From Chlorobium sp. (GTDB lineage: Bacteria; Bacteroidota; Chlorobiia; Chlorobiales; Chlorobiaceae), in contig SZXW01000002.1 of NCBI GenBank assembly GCA_005862285.1, forward strand, positions 124,001-188,000: 64,000 nt of DNA, given 5' to 3'. The translations under genes were made by a program, and so were the position numbers. Positions 26,618 through 35,294 of the stretch are shown here, piece by piece. The notes beneath the pieces were generated by a model. The model was not told the origin of the DNA and did not search any database. It saw only the letters and a list, made by a program, of their open reading frames with translations. Within the stretch, counting starts at the first letter, position 1. The number at the start of each line of letters is the position of its first letter.

Positions 26618-27484
26618 ATGAAAATCAGTGCGTTTACTTTTATCAGGAACGGCTCTATCTTCGGGTTTCCATTCAGGGAATCGATTTGTTCAGTGCTGCC
26701 GATTGTCGACGAGTTTGTCGTCAACGTAGGCGTCAGCGATGATGACACGCTCGAAAGGATAAAACAAATCGGTGATCCGAAAATTCGTATCATCGAATCG
26801 CACTGGAATGACAAGATGAGGGTCGGAGGTTACGTCTACGGACAGCAGAAAATGATCGCCCAGTTCAACTGCACTGGTGATTGGGCGTTCTATCTGGAAG
26901 GAGACGAAATTGTTCATGAGAACGAGCTTGATAAAATCGTCGATGCCTGCCGGCGCAATCTTCACGACGAGCGTGTAGAAGTGCTTGCCTTCGACTATAT
27001 ACATTTTTATGGCAACGCGAACAGTTACCTCGATTCACCCGGCTGGTACCGGCAGGCGGCGAGGATTATAAGGACTTCCGTCAGGTCTTATGCTCCGGAC
27101 GGCCTTTTCTGGCATGTGCTTACTGACAGGAGCAAGGTCAGCCGATATCCGAGGGCGGCCAATACAGGCGCGACTATCTATCACTACGGGTGGGTACGAA
27201 GTGAGGAAGAGATGAACCGGAAACTGGAAAACGTTGAGAAGTACTGGAACAAGAACCACCGTCGATTAGACTACAGTGAGATAGATCAGAAGATTATCCG
27301 GGAGTTTACGGGTTCGCATCCTGAAATCATCCGCGAATGGCTTCCGAAAGAAAAAGGGATTTTTATTGCCAATCCGGATCACAAATTGACACCGCGGGAA
27401 AAAAAACACCGGCTGATGCTGCATGTTGAACGATGGTTCGGAATGGAACTGAGCAAAAAACATTTTATTCCGTTGAAATCATGA
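26618..27484 (+). CDS. Glycosyltransferase family 2-like protein
   Basis: The 288-residue protein begins KISAFTFIRNG and has the loop NVGVSDDDT and the metal-type motif EGDE (YLEGDEIV). This is a GT2-like pattern seen in many uncharacterised cell-envelope loci. The C-terminal part is rich in Trp, His and basic residues. There is no membrane segment. It lies 118 bases after the WaaE-like gene and 73 before waaF. The substrate is unknown. Confidence 0.8.
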   Translation: MKISAFTFIRNGSIFGFPFRESICSVLPIVDEFVVNVGVSDDDTLERIKQIGDPKIRIIESHWNDKMRVGGYVYGQQKMIAQFNCTGDWAFYLEGDEIVHENELDKIVDACRRNLHDERVEVLAFDYIHFYGNANSYLDSPGWYRQAARIIRTSVRSYAPDGLFWHVLTDRSKVSRYPRAANTGATIYHYGWVRSEEEMNRKLENVEKYWNKNHRRLDYSEIDQKIIREFTGSHPEIIREWLPKEKGIFIANPDHKLTPREKKHRLMLHVERWFGMELSKKHFIPLKS

Positions 27485-27557
27485 ATCCAGCTACTTACGG
27501 TTTCAAAGTTTGCGGATGGAGATCGAAAAAATATTGTAATTCTGTTTATCGGTACCT

Positions 27558-28505
27558 ATGAATTCTTCTGTTGTTCTCATGCCAAACTGGATAGGAGATA
27601 TGCTCCTTGCTCTTTCGATTGTTGAGAGACTGCCTGAAAGACGCCGCTTGAAAACAACGCTGCTGGTGCCGGGTCAGATGAGCGGTCTTGTCAGTCTGCT
27701 GAGTGACCTGCCCCGGATTGAGTTTGCCAGAGCAGATGCGGATGAGATGAAACGTACCGTGCAAGGCGTTCGCAGCAGGGGATTCGATACCATGTATCTT
27801 CTCCCGTTTTCATTCTCTTCCGCATGGTTCGGTATGAAGACAGGGGTTCCCGTCAGACGGGGTTTATCACTCGAAATGAGACGTTTTCTACTCACCGAGC
27901 CTTTATCGGGAAACCTCAGAGACAAGTCAAGTCACATTACGCATGAATATGCCAAAATCCTCGATACGCCATACAGTCCACCCGAAGAGTGGATCGGTAA
28001 AACGGTTATGCCGGACAGGAGTCATGCCGGTTCAATTGTTTTCTGCCCTGGCGCAATTTACGGTCCTGCAAAAAAATGGCGTCATTTTCCCGAGCTGGCA
28101 TTGTTGAAAGAGCGGGACAAGATCGTAATTCTTGGCAAACCCGAAGATCGGGAATCGGCAATGGAAATTGTCCGGATGGCGCCTGGAAGGATAACTGACC
28201 TGACCGGAAAAACCTCTTTGACAGAAGCGGCGTCGATAATGGCTGGCGCACGTGCGGTTGTTTCAAACGACTCCGGGCTGATGCATCTGGCGGCGTTTAT
28301 CGGCACACCGGTCATAGGGCTGTTCGGTTCAACGAGCCCGATTTGGACCCGTCCTCTTGGAAAGAGAAGCATAGCAATGAACTTTCCTGAACCGTGCGCA
28401 CCCTGTTTCGATCGTAAATGCAGATATGGGCATTACAGGTGTCTTGAAAACATAACGCCGAATATCGTAGCGGAGGCGATGGAGAAATTGTGCAACTCAA
28501 ATTGA
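27558..28505 (+). CDS. waaF: LPS heptosyltransferase II-like protein (WaaF, GT9)
   Basis: WaaF adds the second heptose of the lipopolysaccharide inner core at the cytoplasmic face of the inner membrane. The 315-residue protein starts with the family hallmark MPNWIGDMLLA. The C-terminal nucleotide-sugar domain shows SNDSGLMHLAAFIGTPVIG and LFGSTSP, and Cys-rich C-terminal sequence follows. It is a little shorter than E. coli WaaF (about 348). With the other GT9 gene it could supply both core heptoses. Confidence 0.87.
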   Translation: MNSSVVLMPNWIGDMLLALSIVERLPERRRLKTTLLVPGQMSGLVSLLSDLPRIEFARADADEMKRTVQGVRSRGFDTMYLLPFSFSSAWFGMKTGVPVRRGLSLEMRRFLLTEPLSGNLRDKSSHITHEYAKILDTPYSPPEEWIGKTVMPDRSHAGSIVFCPGAIYGPAKKWRHFPELALLKERDKIVILGKPEDRESAMEIVRMAPGRITDLTGKTSLTEAASIMAGARAVVSNDSGLMHLAAFIGTPVIGLFGSTSPIWTRPLGKRSIAMNFPEPCAPCFDRKCRYGHYRCLENITPNIVAEAMEKLCNSN

Positions 28506-28835
28506 TAAAATCCTGTGATACAGTTTACACTGACCAGCTTTATGATTGAAAAAAGTTCATAATAATTGCGTTTGTGGGCAACTTTTAAAAAGAAATTTTC
28601 CGGGCATGCGGCAGACGGGTATATCAGGGAAGTTGATGCTTTATTCTTTCCTGAAAAGGTTCTGCGATGATTGGGTGCGGTACTGGAATATATCCAGGTT
28701 AATAATGGATGTGACTTCATCTTCCTTTTTTTTCAGTCCAGTTAGCAGGGTTGTCTCAATAAGACCGGAAATTCAACTTTTTTCCATCGAGATAATGGAT
28801 GGGACTCAATAGAGTAGGGAAAAGAAATAACAATT
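28506..28835. other. Intergenic stretch within the glycosyltransferase locus, possible gene remnant
   Basis: These 330 bases hold no convincing gene. An 88-codon frame exists at 28546-28812 but has no family features. In another plus-strand frame, about 28576-28666 reads as plausible protein (ADGYIREVDALFFPEKV) and then meets a TGA at 28667-28669, after which the frame stays open for some 20 codons. This may be a decayed gene, but I cannot name it. Confidence 0.4.
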
Positions 28836-29729
28836 TTGAATGGCAGGGGTTTTGTTTTGAGAAATATCAGTGAGTTTACCTTTTTGGAATGGATGAAATT
28901 AGTGCCGTTGGTGCACGGTTTCAAGCAAATGCGTAATGACATCAACCTCAGGCGCTATATCAATATTTCTGCAAGTAACGAGTCAAGATTTTTGGAAAAT
29001 AACAAAGGACTTGCTGGAAAAAATTTATTGTTTGCTGTAGCATTTGAGCAGCCACTGACTTTAGAGTGGCTTATCAGGATGAGCAAAATATTTTTACTTG
29101 ATGCATGTATTGTTGTTGTAGACAATTCAAAACGGGATCAGACAAGGAAAGAGCTGTCCGAGCTTTGTGGTCGTTATGAAGTGCCTTACCTGGCGCTTCC
29201 ACGAAACAGGACAAAACATGCTAATCGTTCTCATGGGATGGCTTTGACATGGACTTACTACAGAATTATCAACAAGCTTAAGCCCGAAATATTTGGTTTT
29301 ATTGATCATGACATGATACCTGTTGCCCCGGTATCTGTAGAAGACAGATTGGGAAATCAGACTTTCTATGGATTAAAAAATCAAGGGGAAACGTATGCGT
29401 GGGGTTTATGGGCTGGTTATTGTCTCTATAATTATAAAAAAGTATCCTCCTGTAAATTAAATTTTCTGTATGATTTTTCTCGATATTTAGATACTGGCGG
29501 CAGAAACTGGTCTGTTCTTTATAAAAATGTGGATTTTAATCAGATTAGATTTGCTGATGCAGATATAAAGGAAATTGCTATTTCTGATGCTGATGGGACC
29601 TGTATACAATCAGTTCAATATGTTGATTCTGCTTGGGTACATATCGGAGGAGTTGGATATAACGATAATTTTATTCCTAAAAAGCACTTCTTTGAAATAT
29701 TTTTTGATTCATATTTGACGTCAAGTTAA
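28836..29729 (+). CDS. Putative glycosyltransferase, AT-rich gene
   Basis: The frame gives up to 297 residues. A segment with VVVDNSKRDQT, then FIDHDMIPV (a likely DxD metal motif) and GLWAGYCLYN suggests a GT-A glycosyltransferase of GT2-like build. The similarity is by pattern only. The gene is clearly more AT-rich than its neighbours and uses A/T-ending codons, as expected for recent acquisition. There is no ATG before residue 20. TTG at 28836, or TTG at 28857 behind CAGGGG, is the likely start; ATG at 28893 would cut the N-terminus. Confidence 0.7.
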   Translation: MNGRGFVLRNISEFTFLEWMKLVPLVHGFKQMRNDINLRRYINISASNESRFLENNKGLAGKNLLFAVAFEQPLTLEWLIRMSKIFLLDACIVVVDNSKRDQTRKELSELCGRYEVPYLALPRNRTKHANRSHGMALTWTYYRIINKLKPEIFGFIDHDMIPVAPVSVEDRLGNQTFYGLKNQGETYAWGLWAGYCLYNYKKVSSCKLNFLYDFSRYLDTGGRNWSVLYKNVDFNQIRFADADIKEIAISDADGTCIQSVQYVDSAWVHIGGVGYNDNFIPKKHFFEIFFDSYLTSS

Positions 29730-29920
29730 TGCCGCAATATAACCAAATGTCATTTTGATACCTGAAAATTCAGCAGCTTTGTACGATTCAATAATATTTT
29801 TTCTTGAACATATTCCTCGGTCGTAAATCGACTGGTTTTTCAGTGGTCATTTACTGGCAATTCAAGTTACTTCAGCTTCAAAAGTTTCAGTGAACTCGTT
29901 TTTCTTTTCGATAGATATCA

Positions 29921-30343
29921 ATGATGGATAGAGCCCGTTTTATCGTGAAACACTGTATTGCCTTAAGCATCATCCTGATTCAGCTTTTTTCAACATCTGC
30001 TGCTTTTTGTGAACCTCCCGATACGCAAATTCTTGAAAAACTCCGGCAAAATGGTGTCAATGATGACGCTGACGCAGAGTTCAATCTTGGACATATGTAT
30101 TTCTCAGGGTGGGGAGTCAAGCAAAATTATATGAAAGCAATGGAGTGGTATAAACGTGCTTCTGATAATGGTAGCGCCAAGGCGCAAAATGCTATTGGTG
30201 TTTTATATGAATACGGGCTGGGTGTTGACAAAGATTCTGCTGAGGCATCAGCATGGTACAAAAAAGCGTGCAATAACGGATTGCTGAGAGGATGTGAGAA
30301 CTTGCAGAAACTCAACCAGGAAGGACACTCGCGAAAGGAGTGA
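29921..30343 (+). CDS. Sel1-repeat protein with signal peptide
   Basis: The 140-residue protein has a signal sequence (basic start, hydrophobic core IALSIILIQLF, small residues near 25-30), so it is likely exported. Two clear Sel1-like repeats follow: AEFNLGHMYFSGWGVKQNYM with AMEWYKRA, and AQNAIGVLYEYGLGVDKD with ASAWYKKA. Two Cys in the last 25 residues could form a disulfide. Sel1 repeats bind other proteins. It is downstream of the glycosyltransferase genes, but no specific role is indicated. Confidence 0.85.
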   Translation: MMDRARFIVKHCIALSIILIQLFSTSAAFCEPPDTQILEKLRQNGVNDDADAEFNLGHMYFSGWGVKQNYMKAMEWYKRASDNGSAKAQNAIGVLYEYGLGVDKDSAEASAWYKKACNNGLLRGCENLQKLNQEGHSRKE

Positions 30344-30390
30344 GTGTGATGGTTTTGACTGATAGTCCAGCTTATATGTCTTTGGAGTAT

Positions 30391-30620
30391 TCATTTTGCA
30401 TGATATCCTGAAGTACCCCGTTTATCTTTCAGCAACTGATCGAAATATTCTTCAAGTCTGTCGGTCATTGCCTGCATGGTGAAATTTTGTTTTACCCTTT
30501 CGTAACCGGCATTTCCAAAATCGGAAAGCAGGGCATAATTATGCGGAATCGAAATGGAATAAGGTTTTCAGCTCCCGTATTATTGATGGCTGAATTGCAA
30601 TTTTCATACCGGTAAGGCTC
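30391..30620 (-). pseudogene. C-terminal remnant of a family 4 glycosyltransferase
   Basis: On the minus strand, one frame running into a TGA at 30391-30393 encodes GNAGYERVKQNFTMQAM and then DRLEEYFDQLL, the classic end of GT4 enzymes (AGxERVxxxFT...). Just upstream (30558-30584), a different minus frame encodes NNTGAENLI, which resembles the GT4 motif after the nucleotide-sugar site. About 35-40 residues that should separate these motifs are missing, and the frames do not agree. No start or N-terminal domain is visible. The gene therefore seems to have lost its 5' part and taken an internal deletion or frameshift. Confidence 0.65.
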
Positions 30621-30793
30621 AATTTGTTCGGTTCTGACGATGATATTTGCGCAATGGTATTGATAAAACCGGGAATTGTTGTAACTGTTCAACTGCTTGT
30701 ACTATCCTGAATCCGGTTTGAAGAAAACAACTGTTTCTTTTCCGTTCGATGTTCTCATGAAAATAATGTTAAAAGTAAAATTCGATTTGTTTT

Positions 30794-30823
30794 TTCCTGC
30801 AGCAATATCTATCTGTATATAAT
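30794..30823 (+). promoter_or_regulatory. Candidate promoter for the CPBP gene
   Basis: A perfect TATAAT lies at 30818-30823, 62 bases before the ATG. The best -35 match (TTCCTG, 18-base spacer) is poor, so this is tentative. Confidence 0.35.
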
Positions 30824-30885
30824 GTAATTACTTCCGAATGTTTTACATGTCATGGTATCCTGAATTCGCTGAATGTTGATCATCG

Positions 30886-31869
30886 ATGCAAAACGTGCAA
30901 CTATCTGACTCATTTGCCGGAAAGCGGCCATCCTTTATCGTCAATACCTTAGTACTGATCGGTATCATGGGACTCTATCTCGTTACGGGAGCGCTGATCC
31001 TGATTGTTACCGGTATCGGCAGCAGCGGAGAACAGGTTTCAGGGCTGACGCCGGCACTTGTCTCCCGGCATCTCGCCTCAATCCGTCTGGCCCAGGCCTT
31101 TGGACAGATACTTGTTCTTGCGATACCGGTTATACTGCTTTCCGCGATCCATACGGGATCCGGAAATCCATTTTCCCGGAAAAGCCTGGCATTTTTAGGT
31201 GTCGGCCGCATTCCGGATGGTAAAGTGCTGTTACTTGGTGTTTCAGGAATATTTCTTCTTCAGCCGCTTCTGCAGACGATTTCTTCGTTTGAGCAGCTTT
31301 TTCTCTGGCCTGCCCTTGGAAAGGCGGGAATGGAGGTTCTCAGGCAGCAGGAACAAATGGATGCATTTATCAGGGAACTTGCCCGGGTTCGCAGCGTGCC
31401 GGAATTTTTCCTGGTGATTTTTGTTCTGGCCCTTACTCCCGCGATATGTGAAGAGCTCCTTTTCAGGGGATATATCCAGCAGAATTTTACACGTTCTATG
31501 TCTTCAGGAAATGCGGTACTGTTGACCGGGGTGGTGTTCGCATTCTTTCATATGAGTGCATTCAATATTCTTTCTCTCGCTTTGCTTGGGTGGTTTATTG
31601 GCTATATTTATGCAAAAACAGGAAATCTTGCGGTTCCTGCTTTTGTGCATTTCGTGAACAATCTTGCCGCTCTGCTTGTCTTTTTTTTTACAGAGGGTAC
31701 CGGCCCTGACAGTGTTTCTCATCCGGAAAAAGTCATTTATTCTGTCTGGTGGTGGCTATTCCTTGCCGGGAGTTTATATTTTTTCATGAAATTGCTGCGG
31801 CGCCTGTCATCAGAAAATGTTACGAAGGGTCTTGCTTTAGATGACGACAGGGTTGATCCGGAAAAATAG
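30886..31869 (+). CDS. CPBP family intramembrane glutamic endopeptidase
   Basis: The 327-residue protein has about eight membrane segments. The three CPBP (Abi/Rce1-like) motifs are EELLFRGYIQ (Glu189, Glu190, Arg194), FAFFHMS (His222) and HFVNN (His255, Asn259). These residues form the intramembrane active site in the family, whose members cleave membrane or prenylated proteins, or act in bacteriocin immunity. The substrate here is unknown. It precedes cdsA by 19 bases, so co-transcription is likely. Confidence 0.92.
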   Translation: MQNVQLSDSFAGKRPSFIVNTLVLIGIMGLYLVTGALILIVTGIGSSGEQVSGLTPALVSRHLASIRLAQAFGQILVLAIPVILLSAIHTGSGNPFSRKSLAFLGVGRIPDGKVLLLGVSGIFLLQPLLQTISSFEQLFLWPALGKAGMEVLRQQEQMDAFIRELARVRSVPEFFLVIFVLALTPAICEELLFRGYIQQNFTRSMSSGNAVLLTGVVFAFFHMSAFNILSLALLGWFIGYIYAKTGNLAVPAFVHFVNNLAALLVFFFTEGTGPDSVSHPEKVIYSVWWWLFLAGSLYFFMKLLRRLSSENVTKGLALDDDRVDPEK

Positions 31870-31888
31870 GCAGTAACAAATACACGAT

Positions 31889-32710
31889 ATGGGCAATCTG
31901 TTAAGCATGAATCTCTTGCAGAGGGTTCTGGTGGCCCTTGCGGGAATTCCTTTTCTGTTATGGCTGATCCAGATTGGCGGAAGCTGGTTTTTCTGTTTTT
32001 TTCTTGTGCTTGCACTGGTCGCTGCTTTCGAGTTCCATCGTCTTGCCTGTCACAAGGCCAAGCCACCGTCATTATGGCTTGTCCTTTTCATAACGTTATT
32101 GTTTCAGCTGAACTTCTATCTCCATGTTCTGGAGGTATGGGAGCTGCTGCTCGCTGTTGTAATTATCCTTCTCGTGATCGAGCTTTTTTTAAAGGAAGGA
32201 TCGCCGCTGCTCAATCTTGGTGCTGCGCTTCCCGGCCTGCTTTACGTGAACCTGTCATTCGGTTCACTGTTGAGACTCCGTCTCGATTCAGCCGATGAAA
32301 CTGGAAGAACCATGGTTTTTCTCATGTTTCTCTGTGTCTGGGCTGCCGATATATCTGCTTTTTTCGGCGGCAGCCTTCTTGGCGGCAAATTCATTCATCG
32401 CAAACTTTTTGAACGTCTCAGTCCACATAAAACGTGGGAGGGGTTTTTGTTCGGTCTTGCCGGCAGCATTATAGTATCGTTGATTTTCGCCAACTATACT
32501 CCTCAACTGGCTTTGAAATCAGCATTTCTCACCGGTTTACTGATCGGGCTTGCAAGTCCGGCAGGCGACCTTATCGAGTCGATGTTCAAAAGAGATGCCG
32601 GAGTCAAGGATTCTTCAGCCCTGATCCCGGGCCACGGCGGAGTACTTGACCGGTTTGACACGATCATGTTTGTTTCTCCGTTCATTTACTTTATTACTTT
32701 TCGGCTTTAG
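31889..32710 (+). CDS. cdsA: Phosphatidate cytidylyltransferase (CdsA)
   Basis: CdsA makes CDP-diacylglycerol from phosphatidate and CTP, the branch point of phospholipid synthesis in the inner membrane. The 273-residue protein has multiple membrane segments, the SPHKTWEG motif and the family signature region ending GHGGVLDRFDTIMF. Residue count and motifs are normal. The start at ATG 31889 has no clear ribosome site; ATG at 31907 is an alternative. Confidence 0.94.
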   Translation: MGNLLSMNLLQRVLVALAGIPFLLWLIQIGGSWFFCFFLVLALVAAFEFHRLACHKAKPPSLWLVLFITLLFQLNFYLHVLEVWELLLAVVIILLVIELFLKEGSPLLNLGAALPGLLYVNLSFGSLLRLRLDSADETGRTMVFLMFLCVWAADISAFFGGSLLGGKFIHRKLFERLSPHKTWEGFLFGLAGSIIVSLIFANYTPQLALKSAFLTGLLIGLASPAGDLIESMFKRDAGVKDSSALIPGHGGVLDRFDTIMFVSPFIYFITFRL

Positions 32711-32827
32711 ATCGATGGGTTGCCGGTTCAGGAAATTGGGGAAAAATGTTTTTATATATTAAGGGTTCCATTTAGCTGAAGGTACTCATTAACAAGCGGA
32801 AGTGACTAACTGCACAAGGTTGTCAAC

Positions 32828-33298
32828 ATGAAAATAGAAGGTTTGCTTTCTGAAAAAAATATTGCTTTAAATCTTGACTTATCCACAAAGAGTCAGGTGA
32901 TCGATACAATGCTTTCCATAATAGCCGATCATGAGGGCGTAAACAACATTGACAAGCTCAGGACGGATGTTTTCAAACGTGAAGAGGAGATGTCAACAGG
33001 TATCGGAAAGCAGATTGCCCTGCCACATGCAAAAACTGATGCGGTAAAAATGCCGGTACTGGCTTTTGCAACACTTGGCAATGATGTCAACTTCGATTCG
33101 ATTGATAACGAGCCTGTCAGGCTTGTTTTTTTCCTTGCAACCCCGGAGAAGATGCTTTCGGAGCATCTGAAACTTCTCGGACGAATAACGAGGCTTGCCG
33201 GTCGGGAAGATGTCCGGCGGAAGCTTTTGCTTTTGCGATCACCTTCGGAAGTACTTGAATTGTTCAGAGAGGAAGAAAAAAACTTTCCTCAGATATAA
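32828..33298 (+). CDS. PTS EIIA domain protein, PtsN-like
   Basis: The 156-residue protein is a single mannitol/fructose-type EIIA domain. The phosphorylated histidine is His67 in IALPHAKT. PtsN-type proteins act in regulatory phosphorelays controlling potassium, nitrogen or envelope functions. No EI, HPr or sugar-specific PTS permease gene is in the window, so a regulatory role is more likely than sugar uptake. It is followed after 24 bases by hisS. Confidence 0.9.
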   Translation: MKIEGLLSEKNIALNLDLSTKSQVIDTMLSIIADHEGVNNIDKLRTDVFKREEEMSTGIGKQIALPHAKTDAVKMPVLAFATLGNDVNFDSIDNEPVRLVFFLATPEKMLSEHLKLLGRITRLAGREDVRRKLLLLRSPSEVLELFREEEKNFPQI

Positions 33299-33322
33299 TT
33301 ACCAGCAGGAATAATTAAGCAT

Positions 33323-34615
33323 ATGCCGCAGTATCAGGCAGTCAAGGGCTCCAGGGACATATTTCCTGAAGAAGCCGCACAATGGAAATATGTCGAGGGT
33401 GTCGTTCATTCTATAGCGTCGCTGTATGGATTCAGTGAAATCCGTACCCCGGTGTTCGAGTATACCGAGTTGTTTCAGAGAGGGATAGGATCGACGACAG
33501 ATATTGTCGGGAAAGAGATGTTTTCCTTCCAGCCGGATCCTCAAGGTCGTTCCATCACCCTTCGTCCGGAAATGACGGCAGGTGTCATGAGAGCTGTGCT
33601 CCAGAAAAACCTCCTTGCATCGGCACCGGTGCATAAATTGTATTATATCAGCGAGCTGTTTCGCAAGGAGAGACCGCAGGCGGGAAGGCAGCGCCAGTTC
33701 TCCCAGTTCGGTGCGGAACTGCTCGGAGCGTCTTCCCCCGCTGCGGTAGCTGAAGTGATTTCACTGATGATGCATGTTTTCGAGTCACTCGGTCTTCATG
33801 GGCTCAGGCTAAGGATCAATACCCTCGGCGGAACAGAAGACAGGATGCGTTACCGTGAAGCTCTTCAGGGTTATTTTTCGAAGTACCACACAAGTCTTGA
33901 CGAAGCATCGAAAGAAAGGCTCGAAAAAAATCCGCTCAGAATTCTCGACTCAAAGAATCCCGGTATACAGGAGATTGTTTCCGGAGCTCCCCGTCTTTTT
34001 GATTACCTCGGGTTGGAAGCTGTCGGTGATTTCGAGAAAGTTCTGTTCTACCTTGGAGAGCGGGGAATTGCCTGTGATATTGATTACCGTCTTGTCAGAG
34101 GACTGGATTATTACAGTTATACGGCGTTCGAGGTTACCAGTTCAGAGCTTGGAGCCCAGGATGCTGTTGGGGGCGGAGGACGTTATGACAGTCTTGCCCG
34201 TGAACTGGGCAGTTCTTCCGATATACCTGCAGTCGGATTTGCCGTAGGCATTGAAAGACTGCTGATGACCATGGAAAAACAGGGACTTTTTGCAGCTCTC
34301 ACACCTGATGCGCCTCTTGTTTTTGTCGTTCTTCAGCAGCAGGAATATTCGGACCATGCAATGCGGATCGCTTACCGGCTGAGAAAGGCAGGTATCAGGA
34401 CTGAAGTGGATCTGGTGTCGAGGAGCATGAAGTCGCAGATGCGGGAAGCGAACCGCATCCGTTCATCCTATGCCTTGTTTGTCGGTGAAAACGAAGTCGC
34501 GGCAGGGCAGTATACCCTGAAAAACCTTGTAACATCGGATCAGACAACCCTCTCGCTGGATGCCATCATTGAAATTCTTCATGAGCCGGCAATGAAGGAG
34601 TACGTGAAATCATGA
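33323..34615 (+). CDS. hisS: Histidyl-tRNA synthetase
   Basis: HisS charges tRNA-His. The 430-residue protein begins [14 protein letters not shown], typical of the family. Class II motif 2 is in [17 protein letters not shown] with the nearby [10 protein letters not shown]. The histidine-specific motifs are [15 protein letters not shown] and the class II motif 3 region [11 protein letters not shown]. The anticodon-binding domain fills the last 90 residues. Its TGA overlaps the ATG of the next gene (ATGA), so the two are translationally coupled. Confidence 0.97.
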   Translation: MPQYQAVKGSRDIFPEEAAQWKYVEGVVHSIASLYGFSEIRTPVFEYTELFQRGIGSTTDIVGKEMFSFQPDPQGRSITLRPEMTAGVMRAVLQKNLLASAPVHKLYYISELFRKERPQAGRQRQFSQFGAELLGASSPAAVAEVISLMMHVFESLGLHGLRLRINTLGGTEDRMRYREALQGYFSKYHTSLDEASKERLEKNPLRILDSKNPGIQEIVSGAPRLFDYLGLEAVGDFEKVLFYLGERGIACDIDYRLVRGLDYYSYTAFEVTSSELGAQDAVGGGGRYDSLARELGSSSDIPAVGFAVGIERLLMTMEKQGLFAALTPDAPLVFVVLQQQEYSDHAMRIAYRLRKAGIRTEVDLVSRSMKSQMREANRIRSSYALFVGENEVAAGQYTLKNLVTSDQTTLSLDAIIEILHEPAMKEYVKS

Positions 34616-34866
34616 CAGGCAAACTTCACACCATAACCTTGTACGGCAAGAAAGAGTGCTGCCTCTGTGACGAGGCAATGGAGGTGCTCGAAAGAGTTGC
34701 CGAATCACAGCCTTTTGAGTTTGAAAAAAAAGATATCACGGAAGATCCGGAAATGCTCGAACGGTTCGGAACTGTTATCCCTGTAGTATTTGTCGATGGC
34801 GAGCAGGTTTTCAGATACAGGATAAATGAAAACCGTCTCAGGGCATTGTTGAGCAAAGAGATGTAA
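34612..34866 (+). CDS. Glutaredoxin-like thioredoxin-fold protein
   Basis: The 84-residue protein is a single thioredoxin-fold domain of the glutaredoxin 2/DUF836 type. The redox motif is CCLC (Cys16 and Cys19) and the cis-proline region is [10 protein letters not shown]. It probably reduces or senses disulfides in the cytoplasm. It overlaps the hisS stop by four bases. No specific partner is indicated. Confidence 0.88.
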   Translation: MTGKLHTITLYGKKECCLCDEAMEVLERVAESQPFEFEKKDITEDPEMLERFGTVIPVVFVDGEQVFRYRINENRLRALLSKEM

Positions 34867-34955
34867 GGGGGATGATACGATCTCACGCTTTCTTATGTTC
34901 AGGGAAGGCTGCAGAAGGGTTGCGGAATATCACAAAACGGAATAATCGCTGCTTC

Positions 34956-35168
34956 ATGCTGAAATTCATTCTTTTTCTCATCGTTTTATTTCTTGTCATC
35001 CGTCTGGTGTTGAGAACATTCAGATTAAGGTTTTTTTTTCGTCATGAAAACCATCGTGATCCTTCCGTGCATTCTTCAGCGACATTTTCTTCCGGAAGGA
35101 GAGTCGAGGAGACTGATTACGAAATCGTCGACAGCCACCTTAATGATCCGAAAAGGAATGGTGATTGA
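34956..35168 (+). CDS. Small membrane protein, DUF4834-like
   Basis: From ATG 34956 the product is 70 residues: one N-terminal membrane segment (KFILFLIVLFLVIRLVL), a basic stretch, then a polar tail with EETDYEIVD. This plan matches DUF4834, a small family I associate with Bacteroidota and Chlorobi. The frame opens further upstream at ATG 34872, but that would put 28 polar residues before the membrane segment. Function is unknown. Confidence 0.65.
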   Translation: MLKFILFLIVLFLVIRLVLRTFRLRFFFRHENHRDPSVHSSATFSSGRRVEETDYEIVDSHLNDPKRNGD

Positions 35169-35240
35169 CATTTTTTGCTATTGCGATATTTTTTGTACAT
35201 TCATCTACTTGATTTGGCAGCAGTAGAATTCTTTTGAATG

Positions 35241-35263
35241 AAGTGGGGGATCCCCACTTTTTT
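35241..35263 (+). terminator. Terminator upstream of the rimP operon
   Basis: A 7-base stem (AAGTGGG with CCCACTT, loop GGATC) runs into six T. It separates the hisS-DUF4834 genes from the rimP-nusA-infB operon, whose promoter must then be close to or within the following 30 bases, or read-through occurs. Confidence 0.75.
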
Positions 35264-35294
35264 GTTTTCTGTTTATAGATTGTTAGAGGTGTTT

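Larger units (their letters stand above)
30344..30885. other. Intergenic region with a decayed glycosyltransferase and a promoter
   Basis: This 542-base gap between the Sel1 gene and the CPBP gene holds the GT4 remnant on the minus strand (30391 to about 30620) and, from about 30720, AT-rich sequence leading to a candidate promoter. No intact frame of note is present. Confidence 0.6.

Noticed and set aside
28546-28812. 88-codon frame after waaF
   Set aside because: No domain or composition typical of a real protein; another frame of the same DNA looks more like former coding sequence.
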